Below are positions 1-8,462 of a DNA stretch of 9,515 nt, in pieces. Source of the DNA: an uncultured Allomuricauda sp. (lineage in GTDB: Bacteria > Bacteroidota > Bacteroidia > Flavobacteriales > Flavobacteriaceae); assembly GCA_937911965.1 (NCBI GenBank), contig CALDPL010000017.1, positions 1 to 9,515 on the forward strand, written 5' to 3'. The notes beneath the pieces were generated by a model that saw nothing but the letters and a program-made list of their open reading frames with translations, had not been told where the DNA came from and did no database searches. The position numbers and the translations under genes are program-made. Numbering within the stretch: position 1 is the first letter of the stretch; each line of letters starts with the position of its first letter.

Positions 1-3000
1 CCACATAGTCCGCTTGGGAAGCCAAGGAATTGCCCCCTCCGGCAAAGGAGGTGTCCACGATTTCCCAACCGCTGGGCACTATATGGGCCAGGGCCACGTT
101 CTCCAAAAGGTCATCGGATGAATTGAATACAGTGATCTCCGCTTGGAACTCAGTGCCCTGTCTGAGCCCGGACACATCGATGACATTGCCTTGGACATCC
201 TTATAGGATACGGAAAGGTTGAGGTTCCGTTGCAAGGCCAGTTCCTGTCCCACCGGCAATTTCCCGGTCTGGGTCAGGGTGACATAGACCGTATTGCCCT
301 GTTTGTTGTGGACTTGGATCTGCTCCTTGGAGGAGGTGATGGCCAGTTCCCTTTGGGCAAGGGCCCTATCGGTTTTGACCACGGTTTCCATCCCGTTGTG
401 GGTAAATGCCAGGTCGATTGATTTGCCCCCGCTGCCCACCACCATTTTGGATAGGGCCAACAGGGCATAGGCCGTTTCCTGGGTGCTGTACCAATTCTGG
501 GACGAAAGGTTCTTGGCAAGGGACACGGAAAGTTCCCGTTGCCTGGAATCCCCGAGGATCACCAGGGTCTCCAGGGCCATGGCCCGGTTTCTGAAGACCG
601 AGCCATAGGTTCTGTAATCGTAATTCCTCGGTGTAAAATTGATATTGGCCGTTTGGGCGATCTCCCGGGCCACCTCTTTATTGCCCACCAGGGCATAGGC
701 GGCCGCCAAACGCCATTTGGCCTCATTGCTCAGGGAAGTGGATTCCCTCAGGCGGTTCATGGCCGCCAGCTCCGGCTGTTGGGCCAAGGCCAGGGTGTAC
801 AACCTATAGGCTTGGGAAATATCACTGTTGTAGGAGGTGCTTTGGGCGCTCCAGTTTCGGGCAGCGTTCTTCTGGTACCGCAGCCAATTGGCCAGGAAGG
901 TCAAGGGCAATTGATGGCCTTTCCCCTGGGCCTCCAACATAAAATGCCCCGCATAGGAAGTGCCCCAATCATCGGCCCGACCATATCCCGGCCAATAGCT
1001 CAATCCCCCTTCCGGTCCCTGGAAATTCCCCAGGGCATTGATGGCGGCCTTGATGTTCTTTTCGATATCCTGTTTTCGGTCATAGGTGATGTCCATGACC
1101 TCCGCCAGGTACAGTTGCGGGAAGGCCGCTGAGGTAATCTGTTCCACACAGCCGTGGGGATACCTGAGCAAATAGTCCATCCGTTTGGAAAAATCCATGG
1201 GGGGAAGGGTGGAAAATTCCAGAATCGCCGCATTGGTACCTGAAGTGCCAAAGGGTTCCATGGGGATGGAAAGCTTTCCATCGGCATCCAGGACAAAGGT
1301 CTCGCTCTTTGTGGTGATCGGGTTTGGGTTTACCACATCGACCTGGGTTTCGCTGCCGGCCTGTTGGCCTGCCCCACTGGCGGATACTTTTATGGTCTGG
1401 AAGGAGGCTGCCGGCTTGACCTTGAAATCGAAGTTCACGATCTGTTCCCCTATGGAAGGGAATTCAATGTTCTTGCCGGTCGCCCCAAGGGGTTCCAAGG
1501 CCGTGCCCCCATCGATGTCCACCCGTACGTTCTTCACCTGGGGTTCCATGGCAAAGACGGTCACCGGAATGGTCACGGTCTCCCCGGGGGACAATTTCCT
1601 GGGGATGGAGGTCAGTACCATCAAAGGTTTGCGTACCGGGACGGTTTTATCCGTATGCCCATAGGCGCTGTTTGCATTGCCCGCGACGACCATGGCACGG
1701 ACCGAACCCACATAGTTGGGCATTTCCAGTTCATGGGTCGCCTTTTCCCCCGCCTTTAGGGAGAAAGGGCCCAGATAGGTGACCACCGGGATGAAGCGTT
1801 GCGCCTTTTGGTTTTTGGCATCCACTCCAACGCCCCCGCCCCCAATGGCGTAGATATTGTCCACACTGACGGAATAGGCCCCCATCACATCATCAAATAC
1901 ATCGAAGGTCTTTACCCCTAGGGCCTGCCTGGCGTAAAAGGAGGCATGGATGTCCGGGGTGCGGAAGCGGGTGAGGTCCAGCAGGCCATCGTCCACTACG
2001 GCCAGGGAATAGGTCATGGGCTTTTTGTTTGCCTCGGAAACGGTCACCGTATAGTTTTTTTCGGGCTCCAGCTTATCGGGCATGGAAAGCAGGGGTTCCA
2101 GCCGGGTGGCCGGGTCCTCCACCAATAGGGGGACCACCCCGTAAAGCCGTATGGGAAGGTCGTTGGCCTGTTGTCCATGGGGCTGCAACAGGGAAATGTT
2201 GATATAGGCGTTGGGGGCCATTTCCGCACGGATCGGGATGCTCGCCTTGGTTTCCTTGGCCGTGGTCTCGATCCATTGTTGGGACAATACTTCAGTCCCA
2301 TTTTCAATGCTGATCAGGGCCCTGCCGCCGAGGTCGGAAGGGAAGACGATATGGGCCTCTTCCCCAAGGGAGTAGCGTTCCTTGTCCGCGGAAAAGAGCA
2401 GGATCTTGGAGCTTTCGGAATCCCCTGCGGGCCGTTTCCACCAATTGCGGTAGAAATAGGTGGTGCGACCGGTGGCGTGCCCGGAGGCCTGATCCAGGAC
2501 GCGGATCAGGAAGCGCCCTCCATCGTCATCCGGGATATTGATGTTGAAATGGGCCATTCCGTCGCTTCCGCTGACCAGTTCCATTTCCCGGTAGGGTCGG
2601 TGTACCGTGGCATTTTCGTAGCGGGAAAGGTTGTCCGATCCCCGGTTCCACCACCACCTCCATTCTATTTTGAATACCTGTACCTTGAGATTTCGGTTGG
2701 CGGCCGGCCTCCCCTGATCGTCCACCGAGATGGTCTCAAAACGGTTGTCCGAATCGGTCATATAGGAACCGTACTGTTTTTCTTCTGGAGATTTCAGGCC
2801 GACAAAATAGGGGTAGGGGGCCAATAATTTCGTGAACACATCCAGGGAAAAATCCCCGCCGCCTTCAAAGACCTTGGTGGTGAAGGTGGCCTGCAACATC
2901 CCCGGGGCCCTGCCGTTGACATTTATTTTTTCATTGATGGCCAATACCCCTTCGGCATCCAGGGTGGAAGAGATCCATTGTAGCTCATAGGGGCTGAATT

Positions 3001-5371
3001 GTCGTACGGGGTCCTGAAAGCTGTAGTTCCCATATTTTGGAAATGCCGCGCCGGCCTGGCTCAAGTTGGCATTGATGTCGATCTTGAGATTGCGTGCAGG
3101 GGCGCCGTGCAGCCATTGGACCTTGGCCACCCCGGCATTGTTGGCATTGGCCCGGAGCACTTCATCCCGGAAGGAGAAGTCTACCTTGAGGCGATTGGGT
3201 TTTACGGTGGCCACTCTCAAGGCCTTGGTGAACTGGGCGCCCCCAACGATGACCTTGGCGTTCCAGGTCCCGGTCGGGGCATCCTGGTCCGTGGGAATGG
3301 GGAAATAATAAAAATTTCCTTCCTTCTTGGCGTACAGGCCATCGGATCCCGGAAGTGTCCCTTGGGCCAATACTTGGCGTTGCACCAATTTTCCACGGGC
3401 ATCGGTCACTTCCAGGACAACGGGATGATCTTGGGGAAGGGGGTTGGCCCGGTCGTCCAATACAAAGGTCAGGTGGATGGGATCCCCGGGACGATGTACT
3501 CCCCGTTCGGTATAGATAAAGCCCTGTAACCCCTTTTGCAAGCTTTCCCCGGAAATGTCGAAGGCGCTCATGGAAAGGGCATTGCCATCCGATAGTTTGA
3601 CATAGGCATAATTGTTGTCCTTGACGGCCAGGGCGAAGGCCGGCTCCCTTTCTCCTTGGTGGACTGCAAAACCCGAGGCATTGGTCATGAGCTCCCCGAG
3701 GAGTTGTTGCTGGTAATCGTAGAGTTTGATTTTGGTGTTTTCCTCAGGCTTGGTGGTCAACAGGTTGCTGGCCACAAAATGAAGGCTGCCGTTGTTCCCT
3801 TTTTTGGCGATAAGGCCCAGGTCACTGCCCAAAAGGTTGGTGGCCGCGATCCGCTCCGCATTGTAATAGGCCGGGTGGCAAGGGTTTTCCCGTTCTTCCC
3901 AATTGTAGTCGTAATTTCTCCAGGCGTAGATTTCGTTGTTCCAATACTGCTCCTCCAAGGTTTCAGTATCGGCATCCGGATGATCGGAATCCCGGGATTC
4001 CGCAAGTTCTGCCGTCGGTTCCCCGCAGTCGTATGTACTGTGCTGTTTTGTAAAACTGAGTTCCACCCGGTACAGGCTGCCGGGCTCCACCTCGATCAGT
4101 TTGGAAAGGTCCAGGGCATGGGCCTTCCAAAAGCTGGTGTTCGCCTCCCCTTGTGAGGCCAGGTCGATCCGTTTGTAGGCCACTCTTTTTCCCACCGGCC
4201 TGAGATCGGGCTCGTAGTTGGGATCGAGGTTGTAATTTTGAAGGTACTGCAACATATTGTTCTCATAGACCTGTATGACACGGACTTCCACGGCAGCGAG
4301 GTTCACGGTCTCAAAATAGATGGGGGTGGAGGCCGCATTGGGAAGGATGGCCCCTTTGGAAATCAGCCGTACGGCGGGTTTGAGCTGTTCAAAGGAGAGC
4401 AGTTCAGAAAAGGGGTGCTTCAGGGAGTGGCCAAAGGCGCTCTTGATTCCCTCAAAGGCCTTTACCCGGACCTCGCCCAGGATACGTGTGGTGGGGTAGA
4501 CCCTCAACAGATTGCCCTCGATCTCAAACCTGAGGTCCCCGGCATGTTCCACGGTGACCAGACCGCTCAGGTCTTGGTTCGGGTCCAGGGGCTCGGAGAA
4601 GTTCAGGCTGAGGACCGCGTTGGGGGCCGATCCGGTCCTGGCGTCGACGATCACAAATTTGTCGAGGCCCGGGACCGTGTATTTTTCGGAACCCTCGTTT
4701 TCCACCCCCAGGGCCTTTCCGCTCCAGGTGATGTGCAGCTCACTATCCTGTGAAGTTCTGGAAATGCTGTCGATCTTAAAGCTGTAATACTGGGCATTTT
4801 GGGAGCTGTTGTCCCATTTTACGGGGACTTCCCGATCCCCTTGTTTCACCTTCAAAACAGAATTGACCTTGGAGGCCTCCAAAATATCCGAAGCGTCCAA
4901 GGTCCCGCTGAGGTATTGCCATTGCTTGTCATAGGACTGCAGGTTGCCAAGTTTGATCTTGAAATTTGGGGCAATGGTCCTAAAGGCAAAGGTATATTCC
5001 CTGAATTCCCGTTCCAGGTCCCCGAAGATCTTGTCCAGGGCCAGGGTGACCCGGTATTCCGTATTGGGCTTTAGGTACTGTGAGGGCAAAAAGCTGAGTT
5101 TTCTGCCATTTTCGATGATCAGCTTCCCATCCACTTTGGGGGTGAACCCAATAAGGTCCCCAGGCAGTTCCTGGTTCAGTTCATAGGAGTCAAGGACCTG
5201 GGCCAGTACGATATCCACAGGGGCGGATACACTTTGGTCCCCTTGGGTGTGGTAGCTGATGTAATCCTTGAACTTAAAGAGGTTGTCCGTATCCCCTGTG
5301 GAGGACTTCTTTTTACAGGAAAAGGTCAATAACAACAGGGCGAGGGGAAGGATTCTATATATCTGGGACAT
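1..5371 (-). CDS. Bacterial alpha-2-macroglobulin lipoprotein with thioester, 3' end cut by window edge
   Basis: Predicted envelope protease trap: a protease cuts a bait segment, the protein collapses, and an internal Cys-Gln thioester links covalently to the attacker. The ATG at 5371 opens 1790 codons without a stop to the left edge. Seen in order: a lipoprotein signal (LALLLLTFSC, lipidated Cys19); an SbsA/Big_5-like Ig domain (about 40-125); macroglobulin repeats; an MG2 domain near 615-720 with YTERGVHRPGD; an aromatic EWRWWW stretch near 903; a bait-region/A2M_N_2 domain (about 985-1180) containing VVDDGLLDLTRF; the A2M family domain (about 1190-1290, with PRKLSPGE); the thioester motif HGCVEQ with Cys1408 and Gln1411; a helical thioester domain with SYWPGY; and a late macroglobulin domain with HIVPSGWEIVD at the edge. 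Comparison with the family suggests some tens of residues are missing. No acidic surface-export signal follows Cys19 (KKKSS), so a periplasm-facing position is inferred. In many bacteria this gene precedes pbpC, which would lie beyond the left edge. Confidence 0.96.
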   Translation of the reverse strand, partial: MSQIYRILPLALLLLTFSCKKKSSTGDTDNLFKFKDYISYHTQGDQSVSAPVDIVLAQVLDSYELNQELPGDLIGFTPKVDGKLIIENGRKLSFLPSQYLKPNTEYRVTLALDKIFGDLEREFREYTFAFRTIAPNFKIKLGNLQSYDKQWQYLSGTLDASDILEASKVNSVLKVKQGDREVPVKWDNSSQNAQYYSFKIDSISRTSQDSELHITWSGKALGVENEGSEKYTVPGLDKFVIVDARTGSAPNAVLSLNFSEPLDPNQDLSGLVTVEHAGDLRFEIEGNLLRVYPTTRILGEVRVKAFEGIKSAFGHSLKHPFSELLSFEQLKPAVRLISKGAILPNAASTPIYFETVNLAAVEVRVIQVYENNMLQYLQNYNLDPNYEPDLRPVGKRVAYKRIDLASQGEANTSFWKAHALDLSKLIEVEPGSLYRVELSFTKQHSTYDCGEPTAELAESRDSDHPDADTETLEEQYWNNEIYAWRNYDYNWEERENPCHPAYYNAERIAATNLLGSDLGLIAKKGNNGSLHFVASNLLTTKPEENTKIKLYDYQQQLLGELMTNASGFAVHQGEREPAFALAVKDNNYAYVKLSDGNALSMSAFDISGESLQKGLQGFIYTERGVHRPGDPIHLTFVLDDRANPLPQDHPVVLEVTDARGKLVQRQVLAQGTLPGSDGLYAKKEGNFYYFPIPTDQDAPTGTWNAKVIVGGAQFTKALRVATVKPNRLKVDFSFRDEVLRANANNAGVAKVQWLHGAPARNLKIDINANLSQAGAAFPKYGNYSFQDPVRQFSPYELQWISSTLDAEGVLAINEKINVNGRAPGMLQATFTTKVFEGGGDFSLDVFTKLLAPYPYFVGLKSPEEKQYGSYMTDSDNRFETISVDDQGRPAANRNLKVQVFKIEWRWWWNRGSDNLSRYENATVHRPYREMELVSGSDGMAHFNINIPDDDGGRFLIRVLDQASGHATGRTTYFYRNWWKRPAGDSESSKILLFSADKERYSLGEEAHIVFPSDLGGRALISIENGTEVLSQQWIETTAKETKASIPIRAEMAPNAYINISLLQPHGQQANDLPIRLYGVVPLLVEDPATRLEPLLSMPDKLEPEKNYTVTVSEANKKPMTYSLAVVDDGLLDLTRFRTPDIHASFYARQALGVKTFDVFDDVMGAYSVSVDNIYAIGGGGVGVDAKNQKAQRFIPVVTYLGPFSLKAGEKATHELEMPNYVGSVRAMVVAGNANSAYGHTDKTVPVRKPLMVLTSIPRKLSPGETVTIPVTVFAMEPQVKNVRVDIDGGTALEPLGATGKNIEFPSIGEQIVNFDFKVKPAASFQTIKVSASGAGQQAGSETQVDVVNPNPITTKSETFVLDADGKLSIPMEPFGTSGTNAAILEFSTLPPMDFSKRMDYLLRYPHGCVEQITSAAFPQLYLAEVMDITYDRKQDIEKNIKAAINALGNFQGPEGGLSYWPGYGRADDWGTSYAGHFMLEAQGKGHQLPLTFLANWLRYQKNAARNWSAQSTSYNSDISQAYRLYTLALAQQPELAAMNRLRESTSLSNEAKWRLAAAYALVGNKEVAREIAQTANINFTPRNYDYRTYGSVFRNRAMALETLVILGDSRQRELSVSLAKNLSSQNWYSTQETAYALLALSKMVVGSGGKSIDLAFTHNGMETVVKTDRALAQRELAITSSKEQIQVHNKQGNTVYVTLTQTGKLPVGQELALQRNLNLSVSYKDVQGNVIDVSGLRQGTEFQAEITVFNSSDDLLENVALAHIVPSGWEIVDTSFAGGGNSLASQADYV
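1139..1153 (-). other. Thioester motif GCVEQ of the macroglobulin
   Basis: These five codons encode G-C-V-E-Q (residues 1407-1411) in the frame of the gene starting at 5371. In thioester-containing macroglobulins and complement proteins, the Cys thiol and the side chain of the final Gln form the reactive bond. Both residues are intact, so the protein should be a thioester-active type and not one of the bacterial paralogues that have lost the motif. Confidence 0.93.
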
Positions 5372-5623
5372 ACCGAAAGTGTATTGGTTAAACAACTGTT
5401 CTTGGCCCAAGCAAGATAGTTAAAAATGGGTAAGTCATAGCCCGTCCAGGGGATTGATTCAGGGAATTTGTCCTTCAAAATTTGGTTGAATTTGATGGAT
5501 CGTTCGGAATTGTTCCCTTTTTACCCCATTTACTTTTAAAATAAAGTTAAATCCGATTGGCCCCATTTAACAAACCGATACTTTGGTACCCGAACCTGAA
5601 CAAACCAATAATTTCCATCCACA
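5372..5623. promoter_or_regulatory. Divergent intergenic region between macroglobulin and barrel genes
   Basis: This gap is visibly richer in A and T than the flanking genes and must hold the promoters of both divergent genes. Bacteroidota promoters are typically TTTG or TTG near -33 and TAnnTTTG near -7. For the plus strand, one weak candidate is TTTG at 5467 with TGAATTTG at 5487-5494 (16-base spacer, one mismatch); another lies closer to the start and is listed separately. For the minus strand, TATCTTGC at 5418-5411 lies about 40 bases before the macroglobulin ATG but has no clear -33 partner. No operator, riboswitch or strong inverted repeat was found; a short TTCAA-N7-TTGAA repeat at 5474-5490 is the only small symmetry noticed. 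No Shine-Dalgarno sequence precedes either start. Confidence 0.5.
5557..5585 (+). promoter_or_regulatory. Weak candidate promoter for the barrel gene
   Basis: TTG at 5557-5559 is followed after 19 bases by TACTTTG at 5579-5585. This resembles the Bacteroidota -33/-7 pair, but the -7 element is one base short of TAnnTTTG. If used, transcription would begin some 30 bases before the TTG start codon at 5624. The match is weak and competes with TTTG/TGAATTTG at 5467-5494. Confidence 0.2.
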
Positions 5624-8416
5624 TTGAGAAAACATTGTGCACCCCTGTTTTTTGTCTCCCTATTTTTATTGTTAGCCGAAGCCCATGGACAGGACTTTAC
5701 CGTCAAGGGCAAAATCGTGGATGCCGATCAGGGGACTCCCTTGGAGGCGGCGACCATTTTTGTGGAAACCCTTAGGGACAGTGTCCTGATCGCCTATGCG
5801 ATCACCGATGCCCAGGGCCAATTTACCCTGGAGGGAAGAACTTCCTATACCAAGGGCAGAATGGGAATCTCCTTTAACGGATACAAATCCAGGGCCATGG
5901 AGGTGGAGCTCAAGCCTCTTTTGGACCTCAATGTCATCCCCTTGGAGGAACAGCCCCTGCAATTGGACGGGATCGATCTGATCGCGGATCGGGTCCCCCT
6001 TACCATAAGAAAGGACACCCTTGAGTTCAATGCGGATTCCTTCAAGACCCGTCCCGATGCCACGGTAGAGGATGTGCTTAAAAAGCTGCCAGGGGTCGAG
6101 ATTGCCAGTGATGGGAGCATCACGGTCAATGGAAAATCGGTGAACAAGGTCCTGGTCGACGGACAGGTGTTTTTCAGTACAGACCCCAAAGTGGCCACCA
6201 AGAGCCTTACCAAGGATGTCATCGACAAGATCCAGATCTTGGATTCCAAGACCAAGGAACAGGAATTCATCGGGGAACAGGGGGATGGGGAGAACAAGAC
6301 CATCAACCTGTTGCTCAAGGAGGACAAGAAAAGTGGCTATATGGGCCGGGTTTCCGGAGGCTATGGGACCGACGACCGCTATCAGGCCAACGGACTTGTC
6401 AATTATTTCAACAAGAGCCAAAGGATCAGTGTACTGGGCAGCAGCAACAACATCAACAACCCCGGTTTTTCCTTTGATGAAATCTACGATATGGTGGGCA
6501 ACTCCAGGGGCGGGGGGATAAGCATGAGCCGCAACGGTGGATTCTCCGTGGGCAATCTTTCCTTTGGATTCGGGGAAGGGATCATCACTTCCTCCACCGT
6601 GGGGGCAAGTTATGCGGACCAAAGGAAGGATCAATATCGAATGGATGGCAATTACTTCTATTCCTACAGTGATTCCTATAACAATGAAAAAATAGCCCGG
6701 GAAAACATCCTGCCCGATGGCAGCTACTTTACGGATACGGAGTCCAGTTTTGTGGGCGGTACCATTTCCAATCAGGGTTCGGCCAATTTGGAATTTGACA
6801 TTGACAAGACCACCCGGGTGACCATCCAGCCCAGTCTGAGTGTGAACAAAACCGATTCGGAAGTTGGAAGGGTCACAGGGACCTCCGACGCCTTGGGCAA
6901 TGCCGTGAACGACAACAGTACCCGGGAAAGCACCCAGGGGATGCAACGGAACTTTTCCAACAATTTGGAGATCATGAAGAAACTGGACACCCTTGGAAGG
7001 TATGTCCGGCTGTATTTCGAGAACAACAACCGGATCAATGATTCCGAATCCCATCTGAACTCCGAAAGGAATATATTTGGGGACGATCCCGAGCAGCAGA
7101 TTTTGGACCAAAGGACCACCAATGCCACCTCCAACGACAGTTATGAGGTCGGGGCCTCCTACAGGCACATGCTCGGCAAGACACTCTATCTGGACTTTCG
7201 GTACAGTTACAACAACAACCGTCAAAGCAGTGAGCGTTCGGTCACGGACCTAGATCAAATTACGGGGCAATATGGGTTCAACCCACAGCTCAGCTCGGAC
7301 TTTGACTTCTGGACCCAGACCCATGTCCCGGAAATCACCCTGGGGTCCAATGGGCAAAAGTTCCGATTCAACTTTAGGGCCAGAATGGAACAGAACCGAT
7401 TGGACAATGAGGATTTTATCCAGGACACCTCCTTTTCAAAAAACTACGGAAACCTGCTGTTCAATTCCAATATAAACTATAATATGAGCAGCAGCAAGCG
7501 CTTGTCCCTCAGATACAGTTCCAGGGTGAACACCCCCTCGGTCCGGCAGTTGCAGCCCGTGCCCAATGTGAGCAATCCGCTCAACATTGTGGTGGGGAAC
7601 CCCAACCTCGCCCCGGAGGTCCGACACAGTGTCAACCTGAATTACAACGATTTCAATTGGAGGGAGCGAACCGGCTTTTTTGTTTTTTCCGGACTGACCA
7701 TGGAAAATGACAAGGTGGTTTCCTCGACCACCACCGATGAGGATTTTATCCGTACGACCAACTATGAGAACGTGGATGGCAATTACAGCGGTTGGGCGGG
7801 AATCAATTATTCCAAGGAAATCAAAAAGGACAGTCTGTACAGTCTGAAGTTTACGCTCAACCCCTATCTGTCCTTCGACAAACAGGTGGGATTCACCAAT
7901 GGAAGCCGGTTGGAGGCCAAGAGCTTGAACCTGAGGCCCAGGGTCGGCCTATTGTTCAATTATATGGAATTGATCGAAATCGAACCCGAATATGCCTTGG
8001 GACTGCAGTCGACCAATTACAATTTGGAACAAGTGGAGGACATCGATTATACCACCCACAACTTTACCGTTCGAATGACCACCTATTGGCCCGAAAACCT
8101 GGTATGGGGCAATGACTTCACCTATAGCTACAACAGCAATGTGGGGGAAGGGTTCAAAAAGGATGCTATGTTCTGGAACATGAGTCTGGGCCTGCAACTC
8201 TTCAAGAAGAAGGCCACCCTCAAGGTATTGGCCTATGATCTGTTGAACCAGAACATCAATACCCGCCGGACCAGTGGCCAGGATTTTGTCCAGGACTTTC
8301 AGGGAACGGTGCTCAACCGCTATTTTATGGGGAGCCTGACCGTCAAGTTCGATTCCTTTGGGGGCAAGGGTGCCCCGCAGGATCAAAGGGGAGGACGCCG
8401 TTTCATGAGGTTTTGA
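5624..8416 (+). CDS. TonB-receptor-like outer membrane beta-barrel protein (930 aa)
   Basis: Predicted outer-membrane receptor or transporter; the ligand is unknown. Residues 1-22 form a signal peptide (hydrophobic FFVSLFLLL, likely cleavage after AHG, leaving QDFTVKG). Residues 23-112 resemble a carboxypeptidase-regulatory Ig-like domain. Residues about 125-235 are plug-like, with DATVEDVLKKLPGVEI, ITVNGKSVNKVLVDG and KDVIDKIQILD, all typical of this Bacteroidota family. The rest, to about residue 910, is rich in alternating aromatic strands and Asn/Ser/Tyr loops, as in OMP_b-brl_3-type barrels. The last strand (YFMGSLTVKF) is followed by a Gly/Arg-rich tail of about 20 residues ending RFMRF. 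The start is TTG: an in-frame TAA at 5609 excludes anything further upstream, no ATG lies between, and the first internal ATG (residue 80) would remove the signal peptide. No SusD-like partner is adjacent. The length is normal for the family and no frame disruption is visible. Confidence 0.93.
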   Translation: MRKHCAPLFFVSLFLLLAEAHGQDFTVKGKIVDADQGTPLEAATIFVETLRDSVLIAYAITDAQGQFTLEGRTSYTKGRMGISFNGYKSRAMEVELKPLLDLNVIPLEEQPLQLDGIDLIADRVPLTIRKDTLEFNADSFKTRPDATVEDVLKKLPGVEIASDGSITVNGKSVNKVLVDGQVFFSTDPKVATKSLTKDVIDKIQILDSKTKEQEFIGEQGDGENKTINLLLKEDKKSGYMGRVSGGYGTDDRYQANGLVNYFNKSQRISVLGSSNNINNPGFSFDEIYDMVGNSRGGGISMSRNGGFSVGNLSFGFGEGIITSSTVGASYADQRKDQYRMDGNYFYSYSDSYNNEKIARENILPDGSYFTDTESSFVGGTISNQGSANLEFDIDKTTRVTIQPSLSVNKTDSEVGRVTGTSDALGNAVNDNSTRESTQGMQRNFSNNLEIMKKLDTLGRYVRLYFENNNRINDSESHLNSERNIFGDDPEQQILDQRTTNATSNDSYEVGASYRHMLGKTLYLDFRYSYNNNRQSSERSVTDLDQITGQYGFNPQLSSDFDFWTQTHVPEITLGSNGQKFRFNFRARMEQNRLDNEDFIQDTSFSKNYGNLLFNSNINYNMSSSKRLSLRYSSRVNTPSVRQLQPVPNVSNPLNIVVGNPNLAPEVRHSVNLNYNDFNWRERTGFFVFSGLTMENDKVVSSTTTDEDFIRTTNYENVDGNYSGWAGINYSKEIKKDSLYSLKFTLNPYLSFDKQVGFTNGSRLEAKSLNLRPRVGLLFNYMELIEIEPEYALGLQSTNYNLEQVEDIDYTTHNFTVRMTTYWPENLVWGNDFTYSYNSNVGEGFKKDAMFWNMSLGLQLFKKKATLKVLAYDLLNQNINTRRTSGQDFVQDFQGTVLNRYFMGSLTVKFDSFGGKGAPQDQRGGRRFMRF

Positions 8417-8462
8417 TCGGGATAGTGGGTGCTTCTTCCAGACCCGGATTAAAAGCAATCCC
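8417..8462. other. Short convergent intergenic gap
   Basis: The 46 bases lie between the stop codons of the barrel gene (TGA) and the CPBP gene (TAA on the minus strand). A small inverted repeat, GGATT-AAAAGC-AATCC at 8446-8461, could form a five-pair hairpin in either transcript. No T-run follows it on either strand, so it is not a convincing intrinsic terminator. Confidence 0.3.

Noticed and set aside
539..1132. Plus-strand open frames within 1-5371, the longest being 218 codons at 2171-2827 and 197 codons at 539-1132
   Set aside because: They lie antisense to the macroglobulin gene, whose uninterrupted frame carries all expected motifs, and their translations show no recognisable family.
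5672..7225. A 517-codon open frame on the minus strand opposite the barrel gene
   Set aside because: Its translation is rich in Gly, Val, Ile and His without any recognisable domain, while the plus-strand frame has clear signal, plug and barrel features. Long antisense frames are expected opposite GC-rich codons with this bias.
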